Source: Gluconobacter albidus
GTDB taxonomy: Bacteria > Pseudomonadota > Alphaproteobacteria > Acetobacterales > Acetobacteraceae
Assembly: GCF_002723915.1 (NCBI RefSeq)
Contig: NZ_BEWL01000002.1
Span: forward strand, 186,001 to 250,000
Length of the DNA: 64,000 nt
Direction: 5' to 3'
The position numbers were made by a program, and so were the translations under genes. Of the stretch, positions 33,312 through 42,385 are shown one piece after another. The notes below the pieces were generated by a model, which did not search any database, had not been told where the DNA came from, and saw nothing but the letters and a program-made list of their open reading frames with translations. Every line of letters starts with the position of its first letter. Positions within the stretch are counted from its first letter, which is position 1.

Positions 33312-34163
33312 TCAGGCTGTACTGGTCCAGGCCTGATTCAGTCCTTCGCGGCAGAAGCGGATGACTTCGTTCAGGTCACGGTCATAGAGGCTGTCCGGCA
33401 CGCCGGATGAGAAGATCTCCACAGTGCAGGCGCCCCGAAAACCTGCATCCCATGTGGCATGCAGCATTTCATGAAGCGGAATGCAGCCATCGCCGGGGAT
33501 CAGACGGTCCGCTGCGGACCAGGGTGTGCGCCAGTCGCTGACCTGAAGAACGTTGATCTTCCGGCCTGCGGCCCGGATGGCCGCGCAGACGTCTTTCTGC
33601 TGCCAGATGTTCCAGTAATCCAGGCACAGACCCATGGCGGAGTGTCCGACGCCATCGATGATGTCCAGCGCCTGTTCGATGGTCCAGATCGCACTTTCGG
33701 TGTTTACAGAGGTCGGGTTGAGCGGTTCCAGTGACAGGGAGACACCCAGATCGTCCGCAAGGGGGCAGAGGGCACGCAGAAAGCGCACCGTCTCGTCCAT
33801 GGTGCGGCGCATATTGCCCTTGGGTGGGGCGCCGGTATTGGTGACGAAAACGCTGCCGGGCACATGCGGGGCTAGGGTTTTCAGACTCCGGGTCAGACGT
33901 TCGACGCGGGCTTCGGGTGCGCCGGGCTCGGGCACCATGGCGCTGCCGAAAAATGTACGCACAGCAGGCTGCACGGCACTGACGGTCAGGCCGCTCTCTC
34001 TCACAAGGCGCATCTGTTCTTCGATGCGGTTTGGATCGAGCTTGGCTTCGCAGATCTCGATCGCATCCACGTCAAGCGCGCAGTAACGGGTTACGTCTTC
34101 CTCGAATGACCAGGGCTGGGTCGTGAATTCGTTCATGCCGAAGCTGAAAGGCAGTGTCGTCAT
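33312..34163 (-). CDS. Sugar phosphate isomerase/epimerase family (xylose-isomerase-like TIM barrel)
   Basis: A 283-aa AP-endonuclease-2-type barrel. Metal-site acidic residues are visible in LSLEPLNPT, LCLDYWNIW (Asp), LQVSDWRTP and CTVEIFSS, and GDGCIPLHEML is a family hallmark. Members isomerise or epimerise keto sugars, or dehydrate dehydroshikimate or inosose. The gene follows the alpha/beta hydrolase on the same strand with a 4-bp gap, so they act together. The substrate is unknown. Confidence 0.82.
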   Translation of the reverse strand: MTTLPFSFGMNEFTTQPWSFEEDVTRYCALDVDAIEICEAKLDPNRIEEQMRLVRESGLTVSAVQPAVRTFFGSAMVPEPGAPEARVERLTRSLKTLAPHVPGSVFVTNTGAPPKGNMRRTMDETVRFLRALCPLADDLGVSLSLEPLNPTSVNTESAIWTIEQALDIIDGVGHSAMGLCLDYWNIWQQKDVCAAIRAAGRKINVLQVSDWRTPWSAADRLIPGDGCIPLHEMLHATWDAGFRGACTVEIFSSGVPDSLYDRDLNEVIRFCREGLNQAWTSTA

Positions 34164-34167
34164 GGGA

Positions 34168-34977
34168 TCAGCCCTTCATGAAGTCGAGAACGGTGCGGTT
34201 GAATTTTTCGGTCTCATCGAGAAAGACCATGTGGGCACTGTCCGTAAAGTCTACGCCCTGGCAGTTGGGCATGTGCTGCGCGACCCAGGCGGGCCCCTCC
34301 GGGTTAAGGACCTTGTCCTTGCGGGCCACCATCATCAGAGCCGGAAGCGTGAAACGCGGCAGGACATCGCGCCAGTCCTGCGTGGTGTGGTCGGCCATCA
34401 TGGCGCTGCGGGCATGTGAGGGACTTTGCGCCATCTCCCGAAGCAGGAAGGCCTTTTCCTCGTCCGCAAGCGGATGACAGATGCAGTTTTCCAGATTGGC
34501 CAGGTCGAAGTCTTCCGGGGTAAGGGTCAGCTGCTGCTGTACGGCCGTCAGGCCCGCCTGGTCGTAACAGTCGGCATGGCCGAGCTTCCAGTCAGCAGAA
34601 TAATACTGTTTCGGGGTCTGCTGGACGAATATGGCGTTGCGGATGCGCTCTGATCCGAACAGTTCCAGATACGACCAGATGACCGGACAGCCGATCGACC
34701 AGCCCAGAACCGTGACGTCCCGCAGGTTCAGCGCCACCAGCAGATCCCGCAGATCGGCGGCCAGACGGGCGATCCTGTAACCATGTGATGGTTTTTCCGA
34801 ACGTCCGTGGCCGCGCAGGTCCACAGTGATGACGCGGGCCTGTTCGGAGATCGGGCCGACATTGCGGTGAAAGAAGCGTCCCGAAAACGTCCAGCCATGA
34901 ATCATGACGATGGGCCGTCCGTGCCCCTGTTCCTCGTAATGGATGCGGATTCCGTCACTGGTCGTGATATGCGGCAT
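34168..34977 (-). CDS. Alpha/beta hydrolase
   Basis: A 269-aa hydrolase. The oxyanion motif is VMIHGWTFSG, the nucleophile elbow LGWSIGCP (Ser), the acid in ARKDKVLNPEG (Asp), and the His in FTDSAHMVFLDE. The family includes haloperoxidase-like esterases, lactonases and C-C hydrolases. ATG 34977 follows GGAGAAG at about 6 nt. It is the first gene of a two-gene unit with the TIM-barrel isomerase. A lactonase plus isomerase pairing would suit sugar-acid metabolism, but this is speculation. Confidence 0.85.
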   Translation of the reverse strand: MPHITTSDGIRIHYEEQGHGRPIVMIHGWTFSGRFFHRNVGPISEQARVITVDLRGHGRSEKPSHGYRIARLAADLRDLLVALNLRDVTVLGWSIGCPVIWSYLELFGSERIRNAIFVQQTPKQYYSADWKLGHADCYDQAGLTAVQQQLTLTPEDFDLANLENCICHPLADEEKAFLLREMAQSPSHARSAMMADHTTQDWRDVLPRFTLPALMMVARKDKVLNPEGPAWVAQHMPNCQGVDFTDSAHMVFLDETEKFNRTVLDFMKG

Positions 34978-35109
34978 GGTCTTCTCCGTAAAAGCACTGG
35001 CCGGATGGGCGTGGAAACTGTCACAGGCCATAGCGCGCGGACCGTAAGGCGGGTTGCGTTCAAAGGAGCGTTTGCGCTTGCGGGGGCAGGGCGGTAAATT
35101 GGAAGGGCC

Positions 35110-36225
35110 ATGACTGTTTCCTCACCTTCCGTCACGCCCGACGCGCCTGAAACCGCCCCTCCGAACCGTGTTCTGAAACCCATTGATCTGGGGCAGGGCG
35201 TGGTGATCGAGGACCCGGTGATTCTCGCCCCGCTCTCGGGGGTGACGGATCTGCCGTTCCGTCAGCTCGCGCGCGATCTGGGAGCAGGGCTTGTCGTATC
35301 GGAAATGATCGCCTCCTGGGCGATGATCCGTGAGAACGAAAACACCATGCGTATGGCTCGGATGGCCGAGCGCGGTCCCAATGCGGTCCAGCTTGCCGGG
35401 TGTGATCCCGAAGCCATGGCGCAGGCGGCGAAGATTTCGGTCGATGGAGGGGCAAACCTCATCGACATCAATTTTGGCTGTCCGGTGAAGAAAGTGGCGA
35501 TCGGGCAGATGGCTGGCTCCGCACTGATGCGCGACGAGGTTCTGGCCGGGAAGCTGCTGGAAGCCACGGCGCGGGCCGTGAATGTGCCGGTGACGCTTAA
35601 GATGCGCATGGGGTGGGACCACAACTCCCTCAATGCGCCGCGTCTGGCAAAAATCGCGGAAGAGAGCGGAATCCGGCTTGTGACGGTCCACGGTCGCACC
35701 CGGCAGATGTTCTATAACGGCACGGCGGACTGGCGTTTCGTCAAAACGGTGAAGGACGCGGTGTCGCTGCCGGTTATCGTCAATGGCGATATCAACACCA
35801 TCCGCGATGCGCGTGAGGCGCTACACCAGTCTCAGGCCGATGGCGTCATGATCGGGCGGGGTTGCTATGGCCGCCCGTGGTTCACGGCACAGGTGGCGCA
35901 GTCCCTGCGGACAGGCGAAGACGTGCCGGATCCCGATCTGGCCACGGAAAAAGAAATCGCCCTGCGTCATTATCGCATGATGCTTGACCATTTCGGCGAG
36001 CGTCCGGGTCTGCGGCTCGCACGCAAGCATGTGTCCTGGTATTCCGCCGGGCTGCCGGGGTCTGCGACGTTCCGCTCTACAATCAATAATGTGGATAATG
36101 CCGCTGAAGCCATCGCGCTGCTTGAAGGCTTCTATGACCGTCATATCGAAGCCGGTGTTGTCCGGAACCGCGAAGCCGGCCCGGCCGGCAGTCTGAGCCG
36201 CGATGGCACGCGTGAGGCGGCCTGA
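35110..36225 (+). CDS. dusB: tRNA-dihydrouridine synthase B (NifR3)
   Basis: A 371-aa FMN enzyme. It has the [12 protein letters not shown]-terminal motif, ELxxSEMIASW, the catalytic Cys in [13 protein letters not shown] contacts in LKMRMGW and [10 protein letters not shown], and the phosphate loop NGDINT. It reduces uridines in the tRNA D-loop. In alphaproteobacteria this gene (nifR3) normally precedes ntrB-ntrC-ntrY-ntrX; here only a broken ntrC follows. GGAAGGG precedes the ATG. The last 60 residues are a variable tail. Confidence 0.94.
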   Translation: MTVSSPSVTPDAPETAPPNRVLKPIDLGQGVVIEDPVILAPLSGVTDLPFRQLARDLGAGLVVSEMIASWAMIRENENTMRMARMAERGPNAVQLAGCDPEAMAQAAKISVDGGANLIDINFGCPVKKVAIGQMAGSALMRDEVLAGKLLEATARAVNVPVTLKMRMGWDHNSLNAPRLAKIAEESGIRLVTVHGRTRQMFYNGTADWRFVKTVKDAVSLPVIVNGDINTIRDAREALHQSQADGVMIGRGCYGRPWFTAQVAQSLRTGEDVPDPDLATEKEIALRHYRMMLDHFGERPGLRLARKHVSWYSAGLPGSATFRSTINNVDNAAEAIALLEGFYDRHIEAGVVRNREAGPAGSLSRDGTREAA

Positions 36226-36240
36226 GATCATGCGCCGTTC

Positions 36241-36966
36241 ATGACGGAAGCGTCCGTATCCGGTCTGGTCGAGCAGGGCTGTCATCCGGTTTTCCTTTAC
36301 GGGGCCTCCCGGCTGGACCGGCAGGACGTGGCCCGCAGGCTGCACGGCCACAGCCCGCGCGCGCAGCGCCCTTTCGTGGTGGCGGCTCTAACCGCCACCC
36401 CGCGCGCACTGCGCGAGGCAGCACTGTTCGGGAGCGCCGAGGCGGGCTGGATCCAGCAGGCGCAGGGTGGAACCCTTCTGCTGGACGAGATCGACTGTCT
36501 GTGCCCCACGCTGCAGGACCGGTTCGTGGACTGTCTTGCTCAGACGGATCTGCGCGTCATCGCCGGAAGCCGTCACGATCCGCTCCTGCTTCTGAGGCAG
36601 GGTGGTCTGGCGGCAGGACTGCATCAGTGGCTGTCGGCACTCCCGTCGGCGCAGCGGATGGGGCCTGAACGGATCAGCGCGGTCTGTCGTCTGGCGGCAG
36701 GTACGGGCACGGCACGTCCCCGCGGTCTGGAGCGGGCGCTGGAAAGGCCTTTGTCCGAATATCTTGAGGGTGACCTGGAAAACGGCGCGGGCGATCTGCA
36801 TGCCTGCGTGGTGGGGGAAGTCGAACGGCCGCTGATTACGATGGTCCTGCGCCGCACCTGCGGCAACCAGTTGCGCGCCGCCGCCATTCTGGGTGTAAAC
36901 CGCAACACCCTGCGCAAGCGTATCCGAGAACTGGACATCACGATCCCGAAAGGCATCGACGAGTGA
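36241..36966 (+). CDS. Degenerate NtrC-like protein: AAA+ remnant plus Fis-type HTH
   Basis: A 241-aa protein, about half the length of NtrC (usually about 470-480 aa). There is no receiver domain. The Walker A position reads FLYGASRLDRQDVARR instead of GxxGxGK, and the GAFTGA loop is absent (LFGSAEAGWIQQAQGG). A recognisable Walker B remains in GTLLLDEIDCL. The C-terminus keeps an intact NtrC/Fis HTH (NQLRAAAILGVNRNTLRKRI). It should not activate sigma-54 but may still bind DNA. It overlaps ntrY (GTGA). The position between dusB and ntrY identifies it as the ntrC remnant. Confidence 0.85.
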   Translation: MTEASVSGLVEQGCHPVFLYGASRLDRQDVARRLHGHSPRAQRPFVVAALTATPRALREAALFGSAEAGWIQQAQGGTLLLDEIDCLCPTLQDRFVDCLAQTDLRVIAGSRHDPLLLLRQGGLAAGLHQWLSALPSAQRMGPERISAVCRLAAGTGTARPRGLERALERPLSEYLEGDLENGAGDLHACVVGEVERPLITMVLRRTCGNQLRAAAILGVNRNTLRKRIRELDITIPKGIDE

Positions 36967-39368
36967 AATTTCGTTCCCTGAGGCGCCTGTTTGCAAGGCT
37001 GACGAGTGCCAACGGGGCGGTTCTTCTGACGGTTATGGCGCTTGTGCTGGCCTTTGCCACGTTCGTCGTGCTGTCAGGCGGCATGTCTCTGGCGCATCGC
37101 CCGCAGGTTCAGGCGATCGTGTTCCTGCTCGATTTCATCATGCTCATGCTGATTGCGGCTGCCGCCGTGGTGCAGATCGGGCGGATGGTGGCCGAGCGCA
37201 GACTCGGCCTGGCGGGTGCGCGTCTGCATGTACGGCTCATTACGCTGTTTGGCATTGTGGCGGTCGCCCCGACCATCGTCGTGGGGGCGGTGGCGACGCT
37301 GTTTTTCCATTATGGCGTGGAAATCTGGTTTTCCAACCGTGTGAACGATGCGCTGACGGAGGCACGATCGGTCGCGGTCGGTTACCTGCAGGAGCATAAC
37401 GACAATGCCCGGACCGAGGCCTTCGCGCTCGCGAACACGCTGATCACGGTCCAGAACGACGAGCTTTTCTCGCGCGGCACCGATCTTTTCCATGACCCAG
37501 CGCGTCTTCAGGAATTTCTGGACGACGAAGTGACGGAACGGGGCCTGACGGATGCGGAGGTCTTCGATCCCCTGACATCCAAGGTGCTGGCCGTCGGTGG
37601 CCTTCTGGGCAGCGATGCCGATATGTCCACCGCGCCCCCCCTTCCGCCGAAATCGGTCGTGGAACTGGCCCGGCATGGAGAGGCCGTGATTCTTGACCGC
37701 CCGGATCAGCGCAAGGTGCGCGCCGTAGTGGCGCTGGGCGGCAATTCGGGACTCATGCTGGTCATCACCCGTCCGGTCGATCCGGATGTCGTCGAACACA
37801 TGCGCCGGACGGACACGCTGGTTACGGATTACCAGCGGCTGATTGCCAATCGCGGCAAGACGCAGGTCCTGTTTGCGGTCATTTTCGCGCTTATGGGCCT
37901 GCTGGTTCTGGCGGTGGGAATGCTGACGGGTCTGGCGCTGGCCAACCGGATCGCCAATCCGCTGGGCCTTCTCATCCTGGCGGCCCAGCGGATTTCCAAA
38001 GGGGATCTCGGGGTGCGCGTTCCTGTTCCCGACGATGCGGGGGAAGACAAGGATGACGAGGTGACGGGGCTGTCCCGTGCGTTCAACAGCATGACAGACC
38101 AGCTCGAAAGCCAGCGTTCCGAGCTGATGCAGGCCTATGACCAGATCAACGAGCGCCGCCGCTTTACTGAAACCGTGCTGGCAGGCGTTTCGGCGGGCGT
38201 GATCGGGCTTGACCGGGCGCAGGTGATCGAACTGCCGAACCGCGCAGCCTCCAGTGTCCTCCAGCGTGACCTCCAGCCCGCCATCGGCCGGAAACTGACG
38301 GAGCGTGTGCCGGAGTTCTCCGCTCTGCTGGAGGCGGCACGCATGGCGCCAGAGCGCGTCCATACGGCCGAAATCCAGGTGGATACCGAAGGCGCGCAGC
38401 GTCCAGGTGGACCGGGCGAGGGTGCGGGTGCGGGTGCGGGTGCGGGCCGCACGCTGCTTGTCCGGGTCGTGGCAGAGCTGCGCGGGCAGGATGTCGCGGG
38501 CTATGTCGTGACCTTCGATGACATCACGGATCTTCAGTCTGCCCAGCGCAAAGCCGCTTGGGCGGATGTGGCCCGGCGGGTGGCGCACGAGATCAAGAAT
38601 CCTCTGACCCCGATCCAGTTAGCGGCAGAGCGCCTGAAGCGGCGCTTCCTCAAGGAAATCCATTCCGATCCCGAGACCTATACGCAGCTTGTCGATACGA
38701 TCGTGCGGCAGGTCGGCGATATCGGGCGAATGGTTGACGAGTTCTCCGCCTTTGCACGGATGCCACAGCCCGTCATGCAGCCGGAGGACTTCTCGCGGCT
38801 GTGTCGGGAGGCGTTGGTGCTCCAGAGAAATGCCCATCCCGAAATTGTGTTCGAGACGGCTGGACTGCCGCCGTCAGGGCCGATCGCGCGCTGTGACCGG
38901 CGACTCATCGGACAGGCACTGACAAACCTGCTACAGAATGCAGCCGATGCCATCAGCATGGCAGGCCGCGGAAAACCGGGAGAAAATGTCTCCGGACAGC
39001 CCGCAGGACAGGTAGTGCAGCCAATAGGACACATTGTGGTGGGCTTGCACATTCACGGCGGGCATGTCCTGCTAGACATAGAAGATGACGGGATCGGCCT
39101 GCCGACGGTGGAACGCCACCGGCTGACCGAGCCTTATGTAACCCACAAGGCGAAGGGCACCGGCCTCGGCCTTGCGATCGTCAAGAAGATCATGGAGGAC
39201 CATTCCGGGATGCTTCAGCTCACTGATCGGGAACCAGACCTTTCCCGTGGCCCGACATCCGGGCAGCGGGGAACGCGCGTCACCCTGTCCCTGCCGTTAT
39301 GGGAGCAGGAGAGCCATGTCCCGATTGTAACGGACCTTCAGACCATGAGGACAGCAGATGGAACATGA
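36963..39368 (+). CDS. ntrY: NtrY sensor histidine kinase
   Basis: An 801-aa membrane kinase. Two N-terminal helices, a third near residue 90 and a periplasmic sensor region come first. A helix near 305-325 and a HAMP domain (LANRIANPLGLLILAAQRI) follow, then a PAS domain, and the DHp box with the phospho-His in RRVAHEIKNPLTPIQ. The HATPase_c domain has NLLQNAADA and KGTGLGLAIVKKI. NtrY phosphorylates NtrX and senses nitrogen or redox state in relatives. GTG start, overlapping the ntrC remnant. A hexanucleotide repeat encodes a Gly-Ala linker between PAS and kinase regions. Confidence 0.94.
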   Translation: MKFRSLRRLFARLTSANGAVLLTVMALVLAFATFVVLSGGMSLAHRPQVQAIVFLLDFIMLMLIAAAAVVQIGRMVAERRLGLAGARLHVRLITLFGIVAVAPTIVVGAVATLFFHYGVEIWFSNRVNDALTEARSVAVGYLQEHNDNARTEAFALANTLITVQNDELFSRGTDLFHDPARLQEFLDDEVTERGLTDAEVFDPLTSKVLAVGGLLGSDADMSTAPPLPPKSVVELARHGEAVILDRPDQRKVRAVVALGGNSGLMLVITRPVDPDVVEHMRRTDTLVTDYQRLIANRGKTQVLFAVIFALMGLLVLAVGMLTGLALANRIANPLGLLILAAQRISKGDLGVRVPVPDDAGEDKDDEVTGLSRAFNSMTDQLESQRSELMQAYDQINERRRFTETVLAGVSAGVIGLDRAQVIELPNRAASSVLQRDLQPAIGRKLTERVPEFSALLEAARMAPERVHTAEIQVDTEGAQRPGGPGEGAGAGAGAGRTLLVRVVAELRGQDVAGYVVTFDDITDLQSAQRKAAWADVARRVAHEIKNPLTPIQLAAERLKRRFLKEIHSDPETYTQLVDTIVRQVGDIGRMVDEFSAFARMPQPVMQPEDFSRLCREALVLQRNAHPEIVFETAGLPPSGPIARCDRRLIGQALTNLLQNAADAISMAGRGKPGENVSGQPAGQVVQPIGHIVVGLHIHGGHVLLDIEDDGIGLPTVERHRLTEPYVTHKAKGTGLGLAIVKKIMEDHSGMLQLTDREPDLSRGPTSGQRGTRVTLSLPLWEQESHVPIVTDLQTMRTADGT
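38421..38446 (+). repeat. In-frame hexanucleotide tandem repeat in ntrY
   Basis: GGTGCG is repeated four times with a partial fifth copy. It codes for Gly-Ala repeats in the linker before the kinase core. A 6-bp unit changes length without frameshift. Confidence 0.85.
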
Positions 39369-40770
39369 GATCCTGATCGTCGATGACGAACCGGACATCC
39401 GGTTCCTCATCGAGGGTATTCTGAACGATGAGGGCTACAGAACCCGGACTGCCGCCAACTCGGATCAGGCGCTTGAACTCTTTCGCGCGCATCGTCCGTC
39501 TCTGGCGATTCTGGACATCTGGCTTCAGGGCTCCCGGCTGGATGGAATCGAACTGCTCAAGATTTTCCAGACCGAGGAACCTGGCCTGCCGACGCTCATG
39601 ATCTCGGGTCACGGCACCATCGAGACGGCAGTGTCGAGCCTCAAGCTCGGCGCCTATGACTTTATCGAAAAACCCTTCCAGTCGGACCGGCTGCTGGTGG
39701 TGGTGCGGCGCGCGCTTGAAGCCGCGCGCCTGCAACGTGAGAATGCGGAACTGCGTTTGAGGGCCGGCCCGGAAACGACCCTTTCGGGAGAGGGGGCCGT
39801 CATTTCGGCCATCCGCGCCCAGATCGAGCGTGTTGCGCCCACCAATTCCCGTGTACTGATCAGCGGTCCGGCCGGATCGGGCAAGGAAGTGGCGGCGCGG
39901 ATGATCCATGCGCGCTCGCGCCGGGCAGAAGGGCCGTTCATTGCCCTGAACTGTGCGACGCTGGCGCCCAACCGCTTCGAAGAGGAACTGTTCGGCCTTG
40001 AGGGCGAAGACGGTCAGCCGATGCGTCGTGGCGTGCTGGAGCGCGCCCATCGCGGAACGCTCCTGCTTGATGAAGTCGCGGACATGCCGCCTGAAACGCA
40101 GGGCAAGATTGTTCGCGCGCTTCAGGACCAGACCTTCGAGCGTCTGGGCGGCAATACGCGGGTGAAAGTGGATATCCGCGTCATCGCCACCACCAACCGC
40201 GACCTTCAGTCCGAGATTGCCGCGCACCGGTTCCGGGAAGACCTGTATTACCGCCTTGCGGTCGTGCCGCTACGGATTCCCTCCCTGCGCGAACGGCGCG
40301 AAGATATTCCGGGTCTGGCGCGGCACTTCCTTGACCGCTGCGCCCAGTCTTCCGGGCTGCCGGTCCGGGAGCTGTCGGTCGATGCACTTGCCGCGCTGCA
40401 ATCTTATGAGTGGCCGGGAAATGTGCGGGAGTTGCGCAACCTGATGGAGCGGCTGCTGATTATGATGCCAGGGACCGGCAATGATCCGATCCGGGCAGAC
40501 ATGCTTCCCTCCACCATCAGTCAGGGCGCGCCGTCCATGACACGCCTCAATTCCGGGGCCGACGTCATGAGCCTGCCGCTGCGTGAGGCACGGGACCTGT
40601 TCGAGACGCAGTATCTTCAGGTGCAGCTCATGCGCTTTGGTGGCAATATCAGTCGTACGGCCAGTTTTGTCTGCATGGAGCGCAGTGCGCTCCATCGCAA
40701 GCTCAAGCAGCTTGGCGTGACGACAAATGAAGACCGTGCGCCTGCGTCGTCCACGCCAGTGAGTGGTTGA
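39358..40770 (+). CDS. ntrX: NtrX response regulator (sigma-54-activator type)
   Basis: A 470-aa regulator. The receiver domain has acidic pocket D9/D10, phospho-acceptor D53 (LAILDIWL) and Lys in FIEKPF. The AAA+ domain has Walker A ISGPAGSGKEVAAR, Walker B GTLLLDEVADMP and arginine-finger region RFREDLYYRL. A Fis-type HTH is at the C-terminus. The GAFTGA loop used to contact sigma-54 is replaced by FGLEGEDGQPMRRG, so sigma-54 activation is doubtful, as is known for several alphaproteobacterial NtrX proteins. The start overlaps the ntrY end by 11 bp. Confidence 0.94.
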   Translation: MEHEILIVDDEPDIRFLIEGILNDEGYRTRTAANSDQALELFRAHRPSLAILDIWLQGSRLDGIELLKIFQTEEPGLPTLMISGHGTIETAVSSLKLGAYDFIEKPFQSDRLLVVVRRALEAARLQRENAELRLRAGPETTLSGEGAVISAIRAQIERVAPTNSRVLISGPAGSGKEVAARMIHARSRRAEGPFIALNCATLAPNRFEEELFGLEGEDGQPMRRGVLERAHRGTLLLDEVADMPPETQGKIVRALQDQTFERLGGNTRVKVDIRVIATTNRDLQSEIAAHRFREDLYYRLAVVPLRIPSLRERREDIPGLARHFLDRCAQSSGLPVRELSVDALAALQSYEWPGNVRELRNLMERLLIMMPGTGNDPIRADMLPSTISQGAPSMTRLNSGADVMSLPLREARDLFETQYLQVQLMRFGGNISRTASFVCMERSALHRKLKQLGVTTNEDRAPASSTPVSG

Positions 40771-40818
40771 AATGGCCCGTCGATTTTCCTTCTCTTTCCT
40801 CTGTCGACTGATAACAGC

Positions 40819-41070
40819 GTGACTTCAGAACATTCCTCTCCTGTCGGTTCTCGTGCCGTTCAGGAGGTTTTCCTCGACCATCTGCGCCGGACGGAAGCCT
40901 CCGTGACCGTCTTTCTGGTCAATGGCGTAAAGCTTCAGGGAATCCTGGCCCAGTCGGATGCGCAGACCCTGCTGCTGCGGCGTGATGGTCATGTGCAGCT
41001 TGTTTACAAACACGCCGTCAGTACGATCATGCCGGTAACGGCGATGAATTTTGTGGAAGAAGAGCTTTGA
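40819..41070 (+). CDS. hfq: RNA chaperone Hfq
   Basis: An 83-aa Sm-like protein. The Sm1 motif [15 protein letters not shown] and the Sm2 motif [10 protein letters not shown] are complete, including the family FLVNG and KHA residues. It forms hexamers that pair small RNAs with mRNAs. The likely start is GTG 40819, and no ATG is available before the domain. hflX follows with a TTGA overlap, the classic hfq-hflX pair located after ntrYX in alphaproteobacteria. Confidence 0.95.
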   Translation: MTSEHSSPVGSRAVQEVFLDHLRRTEASVTVFLVNGVKLQGILAQSDAQTLLLRRDGHVQLVYKHAVSTIMPVTAMNFVEEEL

Positions 41071-42380
41071 GCGGTTTCGAGACCAAAAAACCCGCAACAC
41101 GCGCCGCGGTCATCCTGCCGTGGGAAAAGTCCGGACCGCAGGAAGAAATTCGTGCGGCGGATGCGCGCCTTGAGGAAGCGGTGGGTCTGACGGCGTCGAT
41201 CGGGCTGGTCGTGGTGCGTCAGGCCGCGATTCTGCTGCGTGCACGCCGCCCCGCGACCCTGCTGGGAAGCGGTCAGGTCGAGCAGCTCGCCGAGGCTGTG
41301 AAGCTCGACGATGTGGATGTGGTCGTGATTGATGCGCGTCTGTCCCCGGGACAGCAGCGCAATCTTGAAAAGGCCCTGGCCTGCAAGGTCGTGGACCGAA
41401 CCGGGCTGATTCTTGATATTTTCGGCGCGCGCGCTGCCACCCGTGAAGGTGTGTTGCAGGTCGAGCTGGCTCATCTGGAATACCAGCGTTCGCGCCTTGT
41501 GCGGCTCTGGACCCATCTTGAGCGTCAGCGGGGCGGCTTCGGCTTCCTCGGCGGCCCGGGTGAGACGCAGATGGAAGCCGACCGCCGGATGCTGGCCGAG
41601 CGGATCGGCAAGATCCGCAAGGAACTGGAACAGGTGCGCCGGACACGCGGCCTACACCGTGAATCCCGCAAGCGCGTACCGTTCCCGGTCGTGGCCCTCG
41701 TCGGTTACACCAATGCAGGCAAGTCCACGCTGTTCAATGCCCTGACCGGCGCGTCCGTTCACGCGCAGGACCAGCTTTTCGCCACGCTGGACCCGACCAT
41801 GCGCGGCATGCGTCTGCCGTCCGGGCGCAATGTGATCCTGTCCGACACGGTGGGGTTCATCAGCGAACTGCCAACCGAACTGATCGCGGCATTCCGGGCG
41901 ACGCTTGAGGAAGTGGCGCAGGCGGATGTGATTTTGCATGTGCGCGATATTTCGCATCCCGACAGCGTGGCCCAGCGGGCGGACGTCCTGAACGTGCTGG
42001 ACGGCATGGTGCGGGATGGCGTGCTGGATTCACACTGGTCGGATCGCACGATCGAGGTTCTGAACAAGGCCGATCTGGTGGGCGGTGTCGAAGCGGTTCC
42101 GAAGCGTGAGAATGCTGTCGCGATTTCCGCCATCACAGGCGAGGGTCTGCCGGATCTGTTCGAGGTTCTGGACCAGTACCTGACGCGATCCATGAAATCC
42201 GTCGATGTCCGTCTGCCGATCACGGACGGTGCGGCGCTGGCCTGGCTTTACCAGCACGGTGAGGTGGTTGGACGCACGGATCGGGATGACGGGATGGATG
42301 TGCAGGTCCGTCTGTTCTCGGCGGATCTGGAGCGTTTTGAACTGCTTCATCCAGACCGGATCGTGCAGCCGGACGCCTGA
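41067..42380 (+). CDS. hflX: GTPase HflX
   Basis: A 437-aa ribosome-associated GTPase. The N-terminal HflX domain has the glycine-rich [12 protein letters not shown] and the [19 protein letters not shown] block. The G domain has [16 protein letters not shown] (G1), [10 protein letters not shown] (G3) and LNKADLVGG (G4). It rescues or splits stalled ribosomes under stress. The start is TTG at 41067, overlapping the hfq stop; no ATG is close enough to replace it. Convergent with opgC with a 5-bp gap. Confidence 0.95.
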   Translation: MSGFETKKPATRAAVILPWEKSGPQEEIRAADARLEEAVGLTASIGLVVVRQAAILLRARRPATLLGSGQVEQLAEAVKLDDVDVVVIDARLSPGQQRNLEKALACKVVDRTGLILDIFGARAATREGVLQVELAHLEYQRSRLVRLWTHLERQRGGFGFLGGPGETQMEADRRMLAERIGKIRKELEQVRRTRGLHRESRKRVPFPVVALVGYTNAGKSTLFNALTGASVHAQDQLFATLDPTMRGMRLPSGRNVILSDTVGFISELPTELIAAFRATLEEVAQADVILHVRDISHPDSVAQRADVLNVLDGMVRDGVLDSHWSDRTIEVLNKADLVGGVEAVPKRENAVAISAITGEGLPDLFEVLDQYLTRSMKSVDVRLPITDGAALAWLYQHGEVVGRTDRDDGMDVQVRLFSADLERFELLHPDRIVQPDA

Positions 42381-42385
42381 ATTTT

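Noticed and set aside
37074-38588. 504-codon minus-strand frame opposite ntrY
   Set aside because: Composition (His/Arg/Gln rich) and position are those of an antisense shadow of a long coding sequence.
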